Under the pieces are notes generated by a model. That model was not told where the DNA came from. It saw nothing but the letters and a program-made list of their open reading frames with translations, and did not search any database. A stretch of 64,000 bases of DNA. Origin: Coemansia sp. RSA 487 (Eukaryota; Kickxellomycota; Kickxellomycetes; Kickxellales; Kickxellaceae). The position numbers and the translations under genes are program-made. The stretch covers positions 1-64,000 of the forward strand of contig JANBRJ010000062.1 of NCBI GenBank assembly GCA_027577595.1, given 5' to 3'. Below are positions 41,531-50,834 of the stretch, one piece after another (within the stretch, counting starts at the first letter, position 1; every line of letters begins with the position of its first letter).

Positions 41531-41853
41531 GGCTATATTCTACTTGGTCTAGAAAGGTGTTTATAGATAAGCTCTTGGCTGTAAAAGAAAAACAAAACAA
41601 GAAAGCAAATATAATGGAAATAAGAAGAGTAAAGAAAGAGTTCCAGATGGGGGAAAGGGAGAGGAGGAGAAAAAGGATTGCTTTTAGATAAGCCGCAGAC
41701 GAGAAAAGCGTAAAGAAACGCTAGTCACAAAAAACTATTGCCTCATCAACCAGATCGCTATCAAAGAAGGAGGGCTTCAACGTCATCGTGATGTAACAGA
41801 AGCCTTTTTGATTAACAAGCCTTTAGACTCCTCCCCTAGCCCTGCTCCCTGAT
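41531..41853. other. Intergenic
   Basis: The purine-rich leader side of the P5C reductase gene. No gene supported. Confidence 0.5.
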
Positions 41854-42849
41854 TTAATCCGATCTACTGATCACCAGCACAAGCGTATCATCCGAGCTTG
41901 ATGCCCTTCGCTCTTCTCTCCGTTCATCGCGTTCCATGCGGCGGTTCATTCTATTTTCAAACCTCCTGCGAATACTATGGGTGCTGTGGTATTTAACCGG
42001 TGCTTTTTCATCAGTATCTAATACATCTAGCAGTACACGGATACCCCAAGACGCAAACTCTGCGCGATTATAGCATTCGACCAATTCCATCGCTTTGCTT
42101 TGCACTTTGGATTTGATCATATCTCGAGCCATTCCTGCCACGCCTAGCGTGGCCAACGCGATGATCCAGTGGTCGGTGATGCCTCGGGTTATAGATCCGG
42201 GTGACTTTTCCAGTTGCTCGTTCAGTTTGCGGATGAACTCCACCCACATGTCCTTGTTTATTGCGTTGGGCCGTCGTGCCAGCAAGTATAGGCCCTCGGG
42301 CATGGTGATGGTGAATCCGCTGGATATCGATCTGGGGTTGATTAGTGGGAGGCAGATGGATGAAGGCGGAGGTGCTGTTCCAGGTGGCGAGTATACTCCT
42401 TGATGTTGCTGTTGATGCTGATGCTGATGCTGATACTGATACTGATGCTGCTGCTGTGGTACTTCTGGCGATGAATACACTCCATATTCTGGAGGCGCTC
42501 CTGAAGATGGTGGTGGGTATCCACCTCCTTGGTACTGCTGGAGCGGATAACTGGATGATGCTGGCAGGTATCCTCCTGATGGCGGTGACGGATACTCTCC
42601 TCCGTGATGCGGCGGTGGTGGTCCCGAGGATGAGTACGAAGCAGGGGGGTGCAGCTGTTGCTGTTGTTCTGTGTAGCTGCCCCCTTGCAAGCCTCTTACG
42701 TCAATCGACTCGTGTCCATTGTTGATTCCTACGTGTTTAGAGGATCCGTTATGCATTGGTGCGATAGGATCTTCTTGCTGTGACGGTATGTCCGAGCCAG
42801 GGAGCGAGCCCTTTTTAGGAGAAGGAGGAGCATTACTGCGGTTGTCCAT
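41854..42849 (-). CDS. Low-complexity Pro/Gln/Tyr N-terminus, helical C-terminus, unknown
   Basis: 331 residues. Residues 1-170 are rich in Pro, Ser, Gly, Tyr, Gln and His, with QHQYQ-type runs from CTG/CTGATG repeats (about 42409-42457). Residues 171-300 look folded and helical: MPEGLYLLARRPNAINKDMWVEFIRKLN and MELVECYNRAEFASWGIRVLLDVLD. The end is very Arg/Glu-rich (NRMNRRMERDERREERR). The low-complexity half is of the kind seen in condensate-forming or cell-cortex proteins. Family not recognised. Confidence 0.65.
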   Translation of the reverse strand: MDNRSNAPPSPKKGSLPGSDIPSQQEDPIAPMHNGSSKHVGINNGHESIDVRGLQGGSYTEQQQQLHPPASYSSSGPPPPHHGGEYPSPPSGGYLPASSSYPLQQYQGGGYPPPSSGAPPEYGVYSSPEVPQQQHQYQYQHQHQHQQQHQGVYSPPGTAPPPSSICLPLINPRSISSGFTITMPEGLYLLARRPNAINKDMWVEFIRKLNEQLEKSPGSITRGITDHWIIALATLGVAGMARDMIKSKVQSKAMELVECYNRAEFASWGIRVLLDVLDTDEKAPVKYHSTHSIRRRFENRMNRRMERDERREERRASSSDDTLVLVISRSD

Positions 42850-43171
42850 TATTACAAAAAAGAACTAGAAAAGGCGTATTTATATATGAAAATTAGAGGT
42901 ATAGACAAAAAAAACTGGCAGCGTACAAAAGACGGAATGGAGAGAACGGAAAGAATGGAACAGGGATGGAACAAACAGATAGGATGGAATGAAATGGAGG
43001 AGAGGGTGAGAAATGCACAGCTTGGTGATGGAAAGGGAATTTGTGGAACGCTTGGGCGTCTTTTATAAGGCAGGCATTTTGGAAAAATCAAGCACCAACT
43101 TTCGCTTTTTGAATTTTTTTTGCAAAGAAACCACATGCACTCTTCCTCCGCACCAATGGTCTAAAAGGGGT
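42850..43171. other. Intergenic
   Basis: Purine-rich on the plus strand (GGAATGGAAC-like words). A reverse-strand ORF here is only the pyrimidine-rich complement of that leader. Nothing else recognised. Confidence 0.5.
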
Positions 43172-44359
43172 CTACTTTTCAACAGGCAAGCAGCCCACAG
43201 TCTCGCTTGCTTCTATTGTTGCCGGTCCTTGCAGAGTCTGCTGCTCCCCCGTATTGCGGCGCATTTTGAGCGCAGCAGCCCACCGCGGGTACGCCCTGTC
43301 TCGCCAGTAATGGAACAGAACCATGACAACCCAAATGATGGCGACGATGTCAACCACCAGAAGACAGACGATAGCGATGTAGCCGCCAAAGTAGCGTGCC
43401 TCAAAGAACGGATACACGTAGAAGCCATACACGGCCACCATAAAGTACGTCAGCCCCAGGTACAGCGTCATAAACGTCAGCAGAACCGACAGGTGCGTCA
43501 GTGCATAGGGGATCCGCGACAGCGCCAGCACCTCCACCGCCATCAGCACGCTGTTGACGGCATGCATGCTAACGCCCATCCACACATCCGCTAGCACAGC
43601 AAACCCGCCGCTTGTTGGATACAGCAGTGCCCAGTACACAATGGTCACCAACGGCGCAAAGCACGTAAACGACTCATACAGGATCCACTGTGCTGCCAGC
43701 GCCGCTTGGTGCGCCGTGCTTCTCTGCGCCACACCGGTCCTCCGCTCATACTCCATATGGTCCTCAGCCATGGTCTTGCTTCTCGAGGCGTCGACGTAGA
43801 TGATGCTGCTAGCTCGGCTGCTTACTTCGACGATTTCGTTTGCGTTGTCAATGGCATCGATTTCCACTCCATCGATCTCTTCTCCAGCCATCGCATCAAT
43901 CTCTTCTTCCATTTCATCAACCGCCTCCACTCGGCCTTTTTCGCCCTCCCTCACAGGCTCCGCTGCCACAGCAGCTGATGTAGCAACAAGCTCGGTTTCG
44001 CCTTCCTGCAGCCTATTCATCCGCAGCCGCTGCCGCCAAGACGCCGGTATCCTGGGCACCAGCAACGCAACCGCTGTGTTATACGCCGCCACCCCGAAAT
44101 ACATAGTGATCCCAACATACGTCAGCGTTGTAAAGTACGCCGCCCAGTTCCACCCAGCTCCATGTACCACGTTGATCGCCAAGTTTGTCACAAGCACACC
44201 AAGACAGTAAGCAAAGATAACCGTCCGCGCTGCACATACCAATGGCTGTGGAACAAACCACGATGTCGTGAATAGACTGTCGTCTTGGAGAACCGGTGTA
44301 TGGAACAGAAAGCAGTGTGTTTGTTGTTTTGCCCACCCGTATACTCGGCGGACAACCAT
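43172..44359 (-). CDS. Multi-span membrane protein, rolling-stone/FAR-17a-like
   Basis: 395 residues with about seven hydrophobic segments. Two pairs flank a long acidic loop (about 140-225, rich in Glu, Asp and Ala). AAYFTTLTYVGITMYFGVAAYNT and, later, VTIVYWALLYP with MHAVNSVLMAVEVL fit the pattern of rolling-stone/AIG1 (FAR-17a) integral membrane proteins. Those have a 'T-W/T-L' helix followed by an H-x3-N helix, some with esterase activity on fatty-acid esters. The match is by pattern only. It shares a divergent promoter with the next gene. Confidence 0.65.
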   Translation of the reverse strand: MVVRRVYGWAKQQTHCFLFHTPVLQDDSLFTTSWFVPQPLVCAARTVIFAYCLGVLVTNLAINVVHGAGWNWAAYFTTLTYVGITMYFGVAAYNTAVALLVPRIPASWRQRLRMNRLQEGETELVATSAAVAAEPVREGEKGRVEAVDEMEEEIDAMAGEEIDGVEIDAIDNANEIVEVSSRASSIIYVDASRSKTMAEDHMEYERRTGVAQRSTAHQAALAAQWILYESFTCFAPLVTIVYWALLYPTSGGFAVLADVWMGVSMHAVNSVLMAVEVLALSRIPYALTHLSVLLTFMTLYLGLTYFMVAVYGFYVYPFFEARYFGGYIAIVCLLVVDIVAIIWVVMVLFHYWRDRAYPRWAAALKMRRNTGEQQTLQGPATIEASETVGCLPVEK

Positions 44360-44823
44360 TTTTTATTTTGAAAAAAGCAAAAGAATAGGGCCTTGAAATA
44401 TATAAATAGTACAAAAGTATGAAAAAAGCGATAATACCGAGACCTTTTAAAGTAAAAGAAAAGAAGGAAATTAAAAAAGATGCGGAAATACATTAATATG
44501 CTCCCATCAAGCACTATTTCAAAAAGACTCGGGGCCTTGTTTTACCTTTTAGGCTTTTGCTAAGCCGATCAATCCATATACAATCGTAGATCAGTCTTTC
44601 TTAACTTGCCAAAAAAAAAGATCAAACATAGATACCCATACATCCATCACCTTGACTAAAGTTTCATTGGCAGATGCACTTTTCCCTCAAACAAAAAAAA
44701 AAACAAAAAGCCACTTGCCGTTTTTTAATATTATAAACGATCTTCTCTCTTCATACATAAAAAAGCGCCCCTTCTCCACCTTGTAGATAAAAAGGACTCG
44801 GCGACAGGTCACCCAAAGCAATA
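44360..44823. promoter_or_regulatory. Divergent promoter region
   Basis: TATAAA at 44732-44737 is about 87 nt before the plus-strand ATG at 44824. Long A- and T-runs lie elsewhere. No gene supported. Confidence 0.45.
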
Positions 44824-45591
44824 ATGGCAACAGTGATCCATGACAGCAAAGCACGGAAGCGTGTCCTGTGGGGAACAGTAGGGCTAGCCACAGTAGGCAG
44901 CGTAATCGGCCTCAATATGTCTATATTAAAGAACCTCCAGCCGATCCGCAGGCACACGCTAACTATGACCACCAACTGGGCAATATACGGCTTCTTCTTT
45001 TTCAGCGTACGTGAAGCGCTCCTGCACGAACAAAAGAAACGAAATGACTCAATGGATATCCGTTTCTCGCTCACTCGCGATAGCGACGAGATGTTCAGCT
45101 CGTTGATAAGCGGTTCGTTGGCTGGCGGAACTATTTCGTTTATGTCGCGCAAAACCAAAAACGCCGCCCTTTCAGGCGCACTGTTCTTTGGTTTGGCATC
45201 AGCCGCTGGCCAATACGTTTATACCAAGATCAACAGACGTCGTCAGGCTGTTATCTTGGAGAAAATGGCATTGCGGGAAGAAGGAAGAGAGGAAGGGGAA
45301 GGTAGACCAAAGCTCACTGATCTGCTTAGAGGCAAATTGAAAATCAAAGCTGAAGATCAGTCTGATTCGATGATTGCCAGATTAAGACGCAAGATTGCGA
45401 TTGATCCGATTTCGTTGCTTCCAGAATGGTTCCCAATGCGCCGTTTATCCTCTGATGAGTACCATCGCATGTTGCTTGAACGCAAGCAGCTGGTTTTCGA
45501 AGAGCTCGAACAGCTGCGGTTGGCTATCGCTGACATGAAAAGGCGTGAGGAGTCTTTGCTTCAGCGGCTGAACGAAAAAACAGCTCATTGA
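44824..45591 (+). CDS. Tim17/22/23-like mitochondrial membrane protein
   Basis: 255 residues. Hydrophobic segments at about 14-32, 50-62, 92-106 and 114-130. SLISGSLAGGTISFMSRKTKNAALSGALFFGLASAAG resembles the Gly-rich transmembrane pair of the Tim17/Tim22/Tim23 superfamily. A charged helical C-terminus follows (EELEQLRLAIADMKRREESLLQRLNE, probable coiled coil). Likely in a mitochondrial membrane. It is not one of the canonical translocase subunits by length, so the exact member is unresolved. Confidence 0.6.
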   Translation: MATVIHDSKARKRVLWGTVGLATVGSVIGLNMSILKNLQPIRRHTLTMTTNWAIYGFFFFSVREALLHEQKKRNDSMDIRFSLTRDSDEMFSSLISGSLAGGTISFMSRKTKNAALSGALFFGLASAAGQYVYTKINRRRQAVILEKMALREEGREEGEGRPKLTDLLRGKLKIKAEDQSDSMIARLRRKIAIDPISLLPEWFPMRRLSSDEYHRMLLERKQLVFEELEQLRLAIADMKRREESLLQRLNEKTAH

Positions 45592-46221
45592 GCTGCTTTT
45601 TCACAAGTAGAAAATAAAGGAAAATCGAATGACAAAAGGAACTTGTTTTCTATAATTAGATAATAGTTTCTCTCTGGTCAATCCAATTATGTTACTCAAA
45701 AACACAAGGAAAGAGAGCGAGTTCAAAGATTTCACAAAGATCTTTTTGTATTTCTCGGACTAATTATTTTTAGACCCGTTGGTGGATCCAATTTGCGTAC
45801 GTTAAATGTAATTGAGATACACAGAATCGAGCGGAAATTTCCCGATTTATGATGAGGATTTACCCAATTTATTTGTGAACGACCCTTTTGTCCTTTTAAA
45901 TGCCATTTCCATTTAGCCAATTGTATTGTTTGTTGAGTATTGGATTGAAATTTACAAACTGGTTTTTTCCGCTTCTTTTTAGAAACGAAAAAAAACGCTT
46001 GAAATTTTACTAGAAAGCACCGAAAGAGGGGAGGCGAAACACACGAAATGTTGTAAGAAATTCCAAATTATCTTTTATAACAGCCGTCTGATGCCCGCCA
46101 CTCTCGTACTTCTGAATTGTCCTTTCTGCTTATCCGTCACCAACAATTTCATACATTCCAAGACAAACATTTCCCAACTCCCCTCTCCTACTTCCTGCTG
46201 TTAGTTTTTATTTATAAAAAA
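45592..46221. other. Intergenic
   Basis: Contains TATAA at 46076-46080 upstream of the next gene and CT-rich leader DNA. No gene supported. Confidence 0.5.
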
Positions 46222-46911
46222 ATGAAGTTCTTCAATATCTCCATTCTCTCTCTCGCCACCCTTCTTACCTCGTCTCTAGTCAGTGCCACGGTTGACTGGA
46301 CTTCGTCTAACGCCCAGGCCTGTGCGCTGGAGAACTGGTCGGCGATCAAAGCAGTCGTTGATCCCAAGATCCTGCAAAGCTGGGAATTTATGCCAGGCGT
46401 GATCAAGGCGCTGATGGCCCAGAGTGGAGCCCTCAACAGCGACCACACGCTTATTAACAACCCCACCGCCAACCAAATTGTTGCCATTTCCAGGGGCTTC
46501 CCCGCTGGCATCTTCAGCCCCTACGGCGACAACATTGTGCAGAAATGCCTGGATAATGGCGGTGCTGGCCATGAGACCACCACATCTGAGACTACTTCTA
46601 CCGAGCAGCCTGAGCCTACTTCTACCGAGCAGCCTGAGCCTACTATCTCCTCGACTTCGGAAAAACAAGAGACAACTAGCTCCGCCGAAGAAGGGTCTGA
46701 GACCAGCACCTCTGCGGAACAAGAATCCAAGTCTGGATCATCCTCTGCAGAGAAAGATTCTGAGTTTAGCACTACCGCCGAAGAAGGATCTGAAACTGAC
46801 ACTGCTTCTGAGTCTACTTCTGCTGAGGAAGGGCAAGAGACTGCTACATCATCTGCTCCGGTTCCAACATCCACCGATGCCCCCAAGTGCATTCCTAAAC
46901 ACGCCTATTAA
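46222..46911 (+). CDS. Secreted Ser/Thr/Glu-rich protein
   Basis: 229 residues from the ATG at 46222. Signal peptide (about 1-20, MKFFNISILSLATLLTSSLV). A small folded region of about 95 residues follows, with cysteines near its ends (AQACALENW...DNIVQKCLDN). The rest is Ser/Thr/Glu-rich with direct repeats (TSTEQPEP twice, SAEEGSET-like units), a probable O-mannosylated stalk. It ends CIPKHAY, without a clear GPI signal. A secreted or wall-associated role is inferred. Confidence 0.75.
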   Translation: MKFFNISILSLATLLTSSLVSATVDWTSSNAQACALENWSAIKAVVDPKILQSWEFMPGVIKALMAQSGALNSDHTLINNPTANQIVAISRGFPAGIFSPYGDNIVQKCLDNGGAGHETTTSETTSTEQPEPTSTEQPEPTISSTSEKQETTSSAEEGSETSTSAEQESKSGSSSAEKDSEFSTTAEEGSETDTASESTSAEEGQETATSSAPVPTSTDAPKCIPKHAY

Positions 46912-47040
46912 TTTCATACAGCCTATACACTTAGTTTTTTTTTCATCATCGAGCCTTTTCTTTTATTTGAATATATAGATCAAATATCTCTCGGATGAAA
47001 TATTCACCAAAAAGAATGAAAATATAAATAGTGCTTTTTT

Positions 47041-47475
47041 TTACTTTTTCTTTTCACCTTGCATAGTGATGATGACGCTTCTCCTGTGCTGATACGTTCT
47101 GTGCTCACACAGGTATATCCCTTGCCACGTACCAAGTGCCAGTTCTCCATTGGAAATCGGTATATCGAGAGAAACGCCCATGACAGCGCTCTTCACATGA
47201 CCAGGCATATCGTCTGGTCCCTCGTCAGTATGCTCGTAGCGGAGATTTTCTGGCGCCATATGGTCCAGTGCCATGGTTAGGTCCCTGCGCACTTCAGGGC
47301 ATACGTTTTCATTGAGACACAGAGAAGCGCTGGTGTGCTGCAAAAACAGGTTGCACATCCCGATCTTGTATTGCTTTATCTCTTTCGATATCGCTTGCTC
47401 GATTTCTCTTGTCACTAGGTAGCTGCCCTTGGAGCGTGATGGGAAAGTGTGAGTTACTTGCGACCAGACTGTCAT
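47041..47475 (-). CDS. YjbQ/UPF0047 family protein
   Basis: 144 residues. All hallmarks are present: LFLQHTSASLCLNENVCPEVRRDL, HTDEGPDDMPGHVKSAVMG and ELALGTWQGIYLCEHR. The bacterial member YjbQ shows thiamine-phosphate synthase activity, and archaeal and yeast (Ybr096/Yel-type) relatives are conserved but poorly characterised. The metal-binding His residues of the family are retained. Complete length. It is divergent from the F-box-like gene. Confidence 0.92.
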   Translation of the reverse strand: MTVWSQVTHTFPSRSKGSYLVTREIEQAISKEIKQYKIGMCNLFLQHTSASLCLNENVCPEVRRDLTMALDHMAPENLRYEHTDEGPDDMPGHVKSAVMGVSLDIPISNGELALGTWQGIYLCEHRTYQHRRSVIITMQGEKKK

Positions 47476-47800
47476 TTTCCTGATATACTTGTGTCGATTC
47501 TAACGGGCTATGATAAATGAGAATACTACAATTTAGACGTGACAATTGGAGCGGAGGTCCAATGTTGCAAAGAATAGTTTGGGTCCATGTGTTTGGTTCT
47601 GTAAAACGTTTATGGGGAAATATATGTAAAAGAGGAATGATTAACTAAAAAGGGCTTTGTAGCTTTTTGCTACATTCAACAACCGTAAGTTCAAAAAGAA
47701 GCAAAATGTTGCTTTTTTCGGCTACCATCGACTTTATCCTCTTTACAGTCATATCTCTATTTTTTTCTAATTATATTTTTGCTACTTTTATTTTCTACCC
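47476..47800. promoter_or_regulatory. Divergent promoter region, YjbQ and F-box-like genes
   Basis: AT-rich, with pyrimidine-rich DNA before the plus-strand ATG at 47801. No other gene. Confidence 0.4.
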
Positions 47801-49444
47801 ATGAGCATCAATACTTTTTTGCCTTCAGAGGTCATTGGCCGCATACTACACAGCGCACTGCAATTCCATCTGAACGAGCTTACAATCAACAAGCATGCAC
47901 TGTCTCTAATTCAAGTATGTAGACTATGGCGAAGACTCGAGCTACCCGATATATACAGCTTCCTGATGTTTTTCATTTCTCCCAAGTGGATTGAGCAAAA
48001 CAGAGAACATCAGAATGTATTCATGGATTCACGCTGCTCGACACTAAGCTATATAGCCGGGAATAACCTGTGCAAATTTATCAAGCATATACGTATAGGG
48101 ATAGATCTTGACACAAATTCCTTGGCTCAAGCTACAGCAGCCCTGCAATACATTGTGACCAGTGATAATCTAGATAAAACGAGAATTAAAACGCTTGCCT
48201 TTTATATAGATGAGGACGAAATGGACGCAAATGACCCAGAACATGTTCAATCAGTGCTTCAGCTGGCATGCAGTATATGTAAGAACTTTCCAAATGTTAA
48301 ATTCCTGAATTGTCATTCGACAGGCGATGGGTTGGCCAAACGCTTTATGCATTGTTTGGCTTACGAGTATATGGAGACTCTTAAAGGAATAAGCATTACT
48401 TCAGAAATGTATCAGCTGCATCCGTGCTTTTCAAAGAACTTGACATATTTATCTGCTAATATGGATTACATACCGTCTGCTGGCATTCCAAATGTTTTTC
48501 CCCAGACTCTTAAAGTACTTGAGCTATTTAATGTGCCGTTGGATTATACATGGAATTCATTTCAGCATGCACAGTCCTCCAAAACAATAGAGTTTCCTCA
48601 TTTGTGGAAGCTTTTGGTTAGTTATAAATACTATTTTAATAGCCGTAGTGCTGTGGCTATAATGTTGCCCGATGTTGAGAGTTGGAATTTTAAACTCAGT
48701 TTTCCAAAGCTCTACGATTTAAACATTACAAATGCAACGCCCTGTTGTAGGATCATTTCCTCCTCCGGCATGCTTCCCAATACGCTTAAACGTTTAAAGC
48801 TAAGCTGTGACTCGTTAGCATTTGCCAATTTTGCATCCAAGAAGCTAAGGCATGTGGCGCAATTAGATTTAAGAATAAAGTTAGTTCACGATGTAAGCGA
48901 CACCAAGACTGATTCGCAGGTATATTCATCTATGGAATCGCTTTTAAGCTGGAATTCAGTATCTATTGCTTGGGGAACCCTTCTAATTTCATTGGATATG
49001 ATTGAAAGTCATATATACGATATGAGATGGAAAAACATTCACAAACTTCACCTTACAAACATTGTAAACTCAAACTCTATTGAAAGGCTCATTGAAAACA
49101 AATGCTTTCCCAGCCTTGAGGATTTTGAAATCATGTTCAACTATGAAGAGCCATTGGTTTTTAGCTGCCCTGAGCTTGATTTAATTAAAGAGAATGATCT
49201 TGGGTTTGAAGGTTCAAGCTACATCATTCAGCCATACGAGGCGAATATTACTCGTTTACATATTCACGTATCCACTGAAGATAATCATAATCCTCGGTAT
49301 ATCCTGTGGTTGCAGTATATGGTGCTGAAACTACGCAGTCTCGAGAATTTAAGTTTAAACATTAACGTAATTCAAGCTTTATATCCGCGTTTGGATATTT
49401 TAGCAAGTCAATATCCGCACCTGAAAAATATCCGTATACAATAG
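47801..49444 (+). CDS. F-box-like / leucine-rich protein
   Basis: 547 residues. The N-terminal ~45 residues match a fungal F-box-like motif: LPSEVIGRILHSALQF...LIQVCRLWRRLELPDIYSFL. The rest alternates short Leu-rich strands (LKVLELFNVPL, LKRLKLSCDSL, LENLSLNINV, LKNIRIQ), as in irregular LRR substrate-binding arms. Likely an SCF ubiquitin-ligase adaptor. It is AT-rich compared with neighbours, typical of rapidly duplicating F-box families in these fungi. Confidence 0.75.
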   Translation: MSINTFLPSEVIGRILHSALQFHLNELTINKHALSLIQVCRLWRRLELPDIYSFLMFFISPKWIEQNREHQNVFMDSRCSTLSYIAGNNLCKFIKHIRIGIDLDTNSLAQATAALQYIVTSDNLDKTRIKTLAFYIDEDEMDANDPEHVQSVLQLACSICKNFPNVKFLNCHSTGDGLAKRFMHCLAYEYMETLKGISITSEMYQLHPCFSKNLTYLSANMDYIPSAGIPNVFPQTLKVLELFNVPLDYTWNSFQHAQSSKTIEFPHLWKLLVSYKYYFNSRSAVAIMLPDVESWNFKLSFPKLYDLNITNATPCCRIISSSGMLPNTLKRLKLSCDSLAFANFASKKLRHVAQLDLRIKLVHDVSDTKTDSQVYSSMESLLSWNSVSIAWGTLLISLDMIESHIYDMRWKNIHKLHLTNIVNSNSIERLIENKCFPSLEDFEIMFNYEEPLVFSCPELDLIKENDLGFEGSSYIIQPYEANITRLHIHVSTEDNHNPRYILWLQYMVLKLRSLENLSLNINVIQALYPRLDILASQYPHLKNIRIQ

Positions 49445-49597
49445 ACACATGACAGACACATAAATATAAATAGCCAAGTATATAGGTTCTTAAATTTATT
49501 TTTGGAATCGAAAAGCCGCGGCAGAAAGGGATTTTTATAATACTACGTTCTCTCTTCTATTTTCTGTTTTTTTTTTGCAAATCAAATAGTAGTGACA

Positions 49598-50131
49598 ATG
49601 TCAGCAGCTACGGTTCGTGTTGGTGTTGGATGCTTTGTCACCATGCGCAAGGAAGGAGAGACGTACTTTCTAATCGGCCAAAGGAAAGGCAGTCACGGGA
49701 GTGGAACGTGGGGACTGCCTGGCGGCCATCTGGAGGTGGGCGAATCATGGTCGGTCTGTGCACAACGCGAGGTGCTCGAGGAATGCGGTGTTGAGCTCCT
49801 ATCTGAGCTTGTCCACGTAGGAACAACAAACAGCATATTCAGCGACAACGTTCCCACGAAGCACTATATTACATTGTATATGGCTCCCAAAGCGCCCGCA
49901 TTCAAGGGATCCGTGCGACTGATGGAGCCAGATAAGTGCTCACAGTGGATCTGGGTCTCCTGGAAGGAGTTGGTCGATGGAAAAGCTGCCCTATACCGCG
50001 ATGCATGCAACGATGGAGCCAGCAAATCGTGGGAGCCGCTGGTGCTTGAGCCATTGTTTTTGCCACTGAAAAATCTCATCAATCAGTTTGGCTCAAAGAG
50101 CCCTTTTGATACCTCACACGCTGACAGTTAG
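49598..50131 (+). CDS. Nudix hydrolase, NUDT15/MTH2-like
   Basis: 177 residues. The Nudix box reads GGHLEVGESWSVCAQREVLEECGVEL, matching GX5EX7REUXEEXGU with all the catalytic glutamates. The preceding GSHGSGTWGLPGGHLE and WIWVSWKELV are typical of NUDT15-type nucleotide hydrolases acting on oxidised or analogue nucleoside triphosphates. The ATG at 49598 is chosen over a GTG two codons upstream. A TATA-like TTTATAATA lies about 60 nt upstream. Confidence 0.92.
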   Translation: MSAATVRVGVGCFVTMRKEGETYFLIGQRKGSHGSGTWGLPGGHLEVGESWSVCAQREVLEECGVELLSELVHVGTTNSIFSDNVPTKHYITLYMAPKAPAFKGSVRLMEPDKCSQWIWVSWKELVDGKAALYRDACNDGASKSWEPLVLEPLFLPLKNLINQFGSKSPFDTSHADS

Positions 50132-50438
50132 AAACAGAACAATGTCCTCCCCTGATGCCACTATTTCCCCTCCCTCCTTTTTGGGAAATGTAAGTGCGCA
50201 TTATTTGGGGGTTTCTATTTTTTTTAGCAAAAGCCTCCTTGGGCGTTGTTTTCTTGATGGCGAAGAAAACGAAAACCATGTTTTGAAAGGGAAAGCACAA
50301 GCCTCATATTATTCTGCACTATATATATAGTGCAGAATGCTTTGGCATCACAGATACTCATATTCCTACTTTTCTCTTACATTTCTCCAAAGGTGCTTCT
50401 TTTCCATCAATACAGAATATCAGGTTTTTAGATTCGAA
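50132..50438. other. Intergenic with a perfect palindrome
   Basis: The short region between the Nudix and CBM14 genes. It contains the 28-bp palindrome at 50311-50338. Confidence 0.6.
50311..50338. promoter_or_regulatory. 28-bp perfect palindrome containing a TATA core
   Basis: Each half reads ATTCTGCACTATAT or its complement, with no spacer. It sits 101 nt upstream of the CBM14 ATG. Its centre is a TATATATA string, so it may be a dimeric-factor site overlapping the TATA element. It could instead be a hairpin in the Nudix 3' RNA. Confidence 0.7.
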
Positions 50439-50738
50439 ATGAAATTTACTTTTACTTCTCTGTCCACCATCATTGTTGCGCTGCTAAGCAGCTCTGCAAT
50501 CCTTGCTGCTCCGGCTGATACTGGCAAAGATGCTGCTGACACCACGTGCAAAGGTCATACGTCAAAGGACAAGGTTGGCCAGCCGTTTGAACACCCGTCC
50601 ATATGCAACCAGTTCTATACTTGCTCAGAAGATGGTAAGGCATATGTGGGTAACTGTCCAGCCGGAACTTACTACGACATTGCACTTACCACATGCACTG
50701 CCGCTGCAAAGTCTTCATGTGGGAAGCGCAAGGCATAA
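50439..50738 (+). CDS. Secreted chitin-binding peritrophin-A (CBM14) protein
   Basis: 99 residues. Signal peptide (about 1-23, ending ILAAPA). One CBM14 domain with six cysteines in the proper spacing: TCKGHTSKDKV, ICNQFYTC, VGNC, TTC and SSC, and the aromatic FYTC and TYYD positions that contact chitin. A short basic end (GKRKA) follows. Small CBM14 proteins can shield fungal chitin from host chitinases (Avr4-like) or act at the cell wall. The role here is inferred. Confidence 0.85.
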   Translation: MKFTFTSLSTIIVALLSSSAILAAPADTGKDAADTTCKGHTSKDKVGQPFEHPSICNQFYTCSEDGKAYVGNCPAGTYYDIALTTCTAAAKSSCGKRKA

Positions 50739-50834
50739 ATGGATACCATAATTTTTTATATTTTTAATGGCTTGAGCATTTTAAATGCATTTATAAAACT
50801 TGTGAATCGAAATCAACTAAAAATGCTATGTTGG

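Noticed and set aside
42852-43136. A 94-codon minus-strand frame
   Set aside because: It translates a pyrimidine-rich leader strand and has no folded-protein features.
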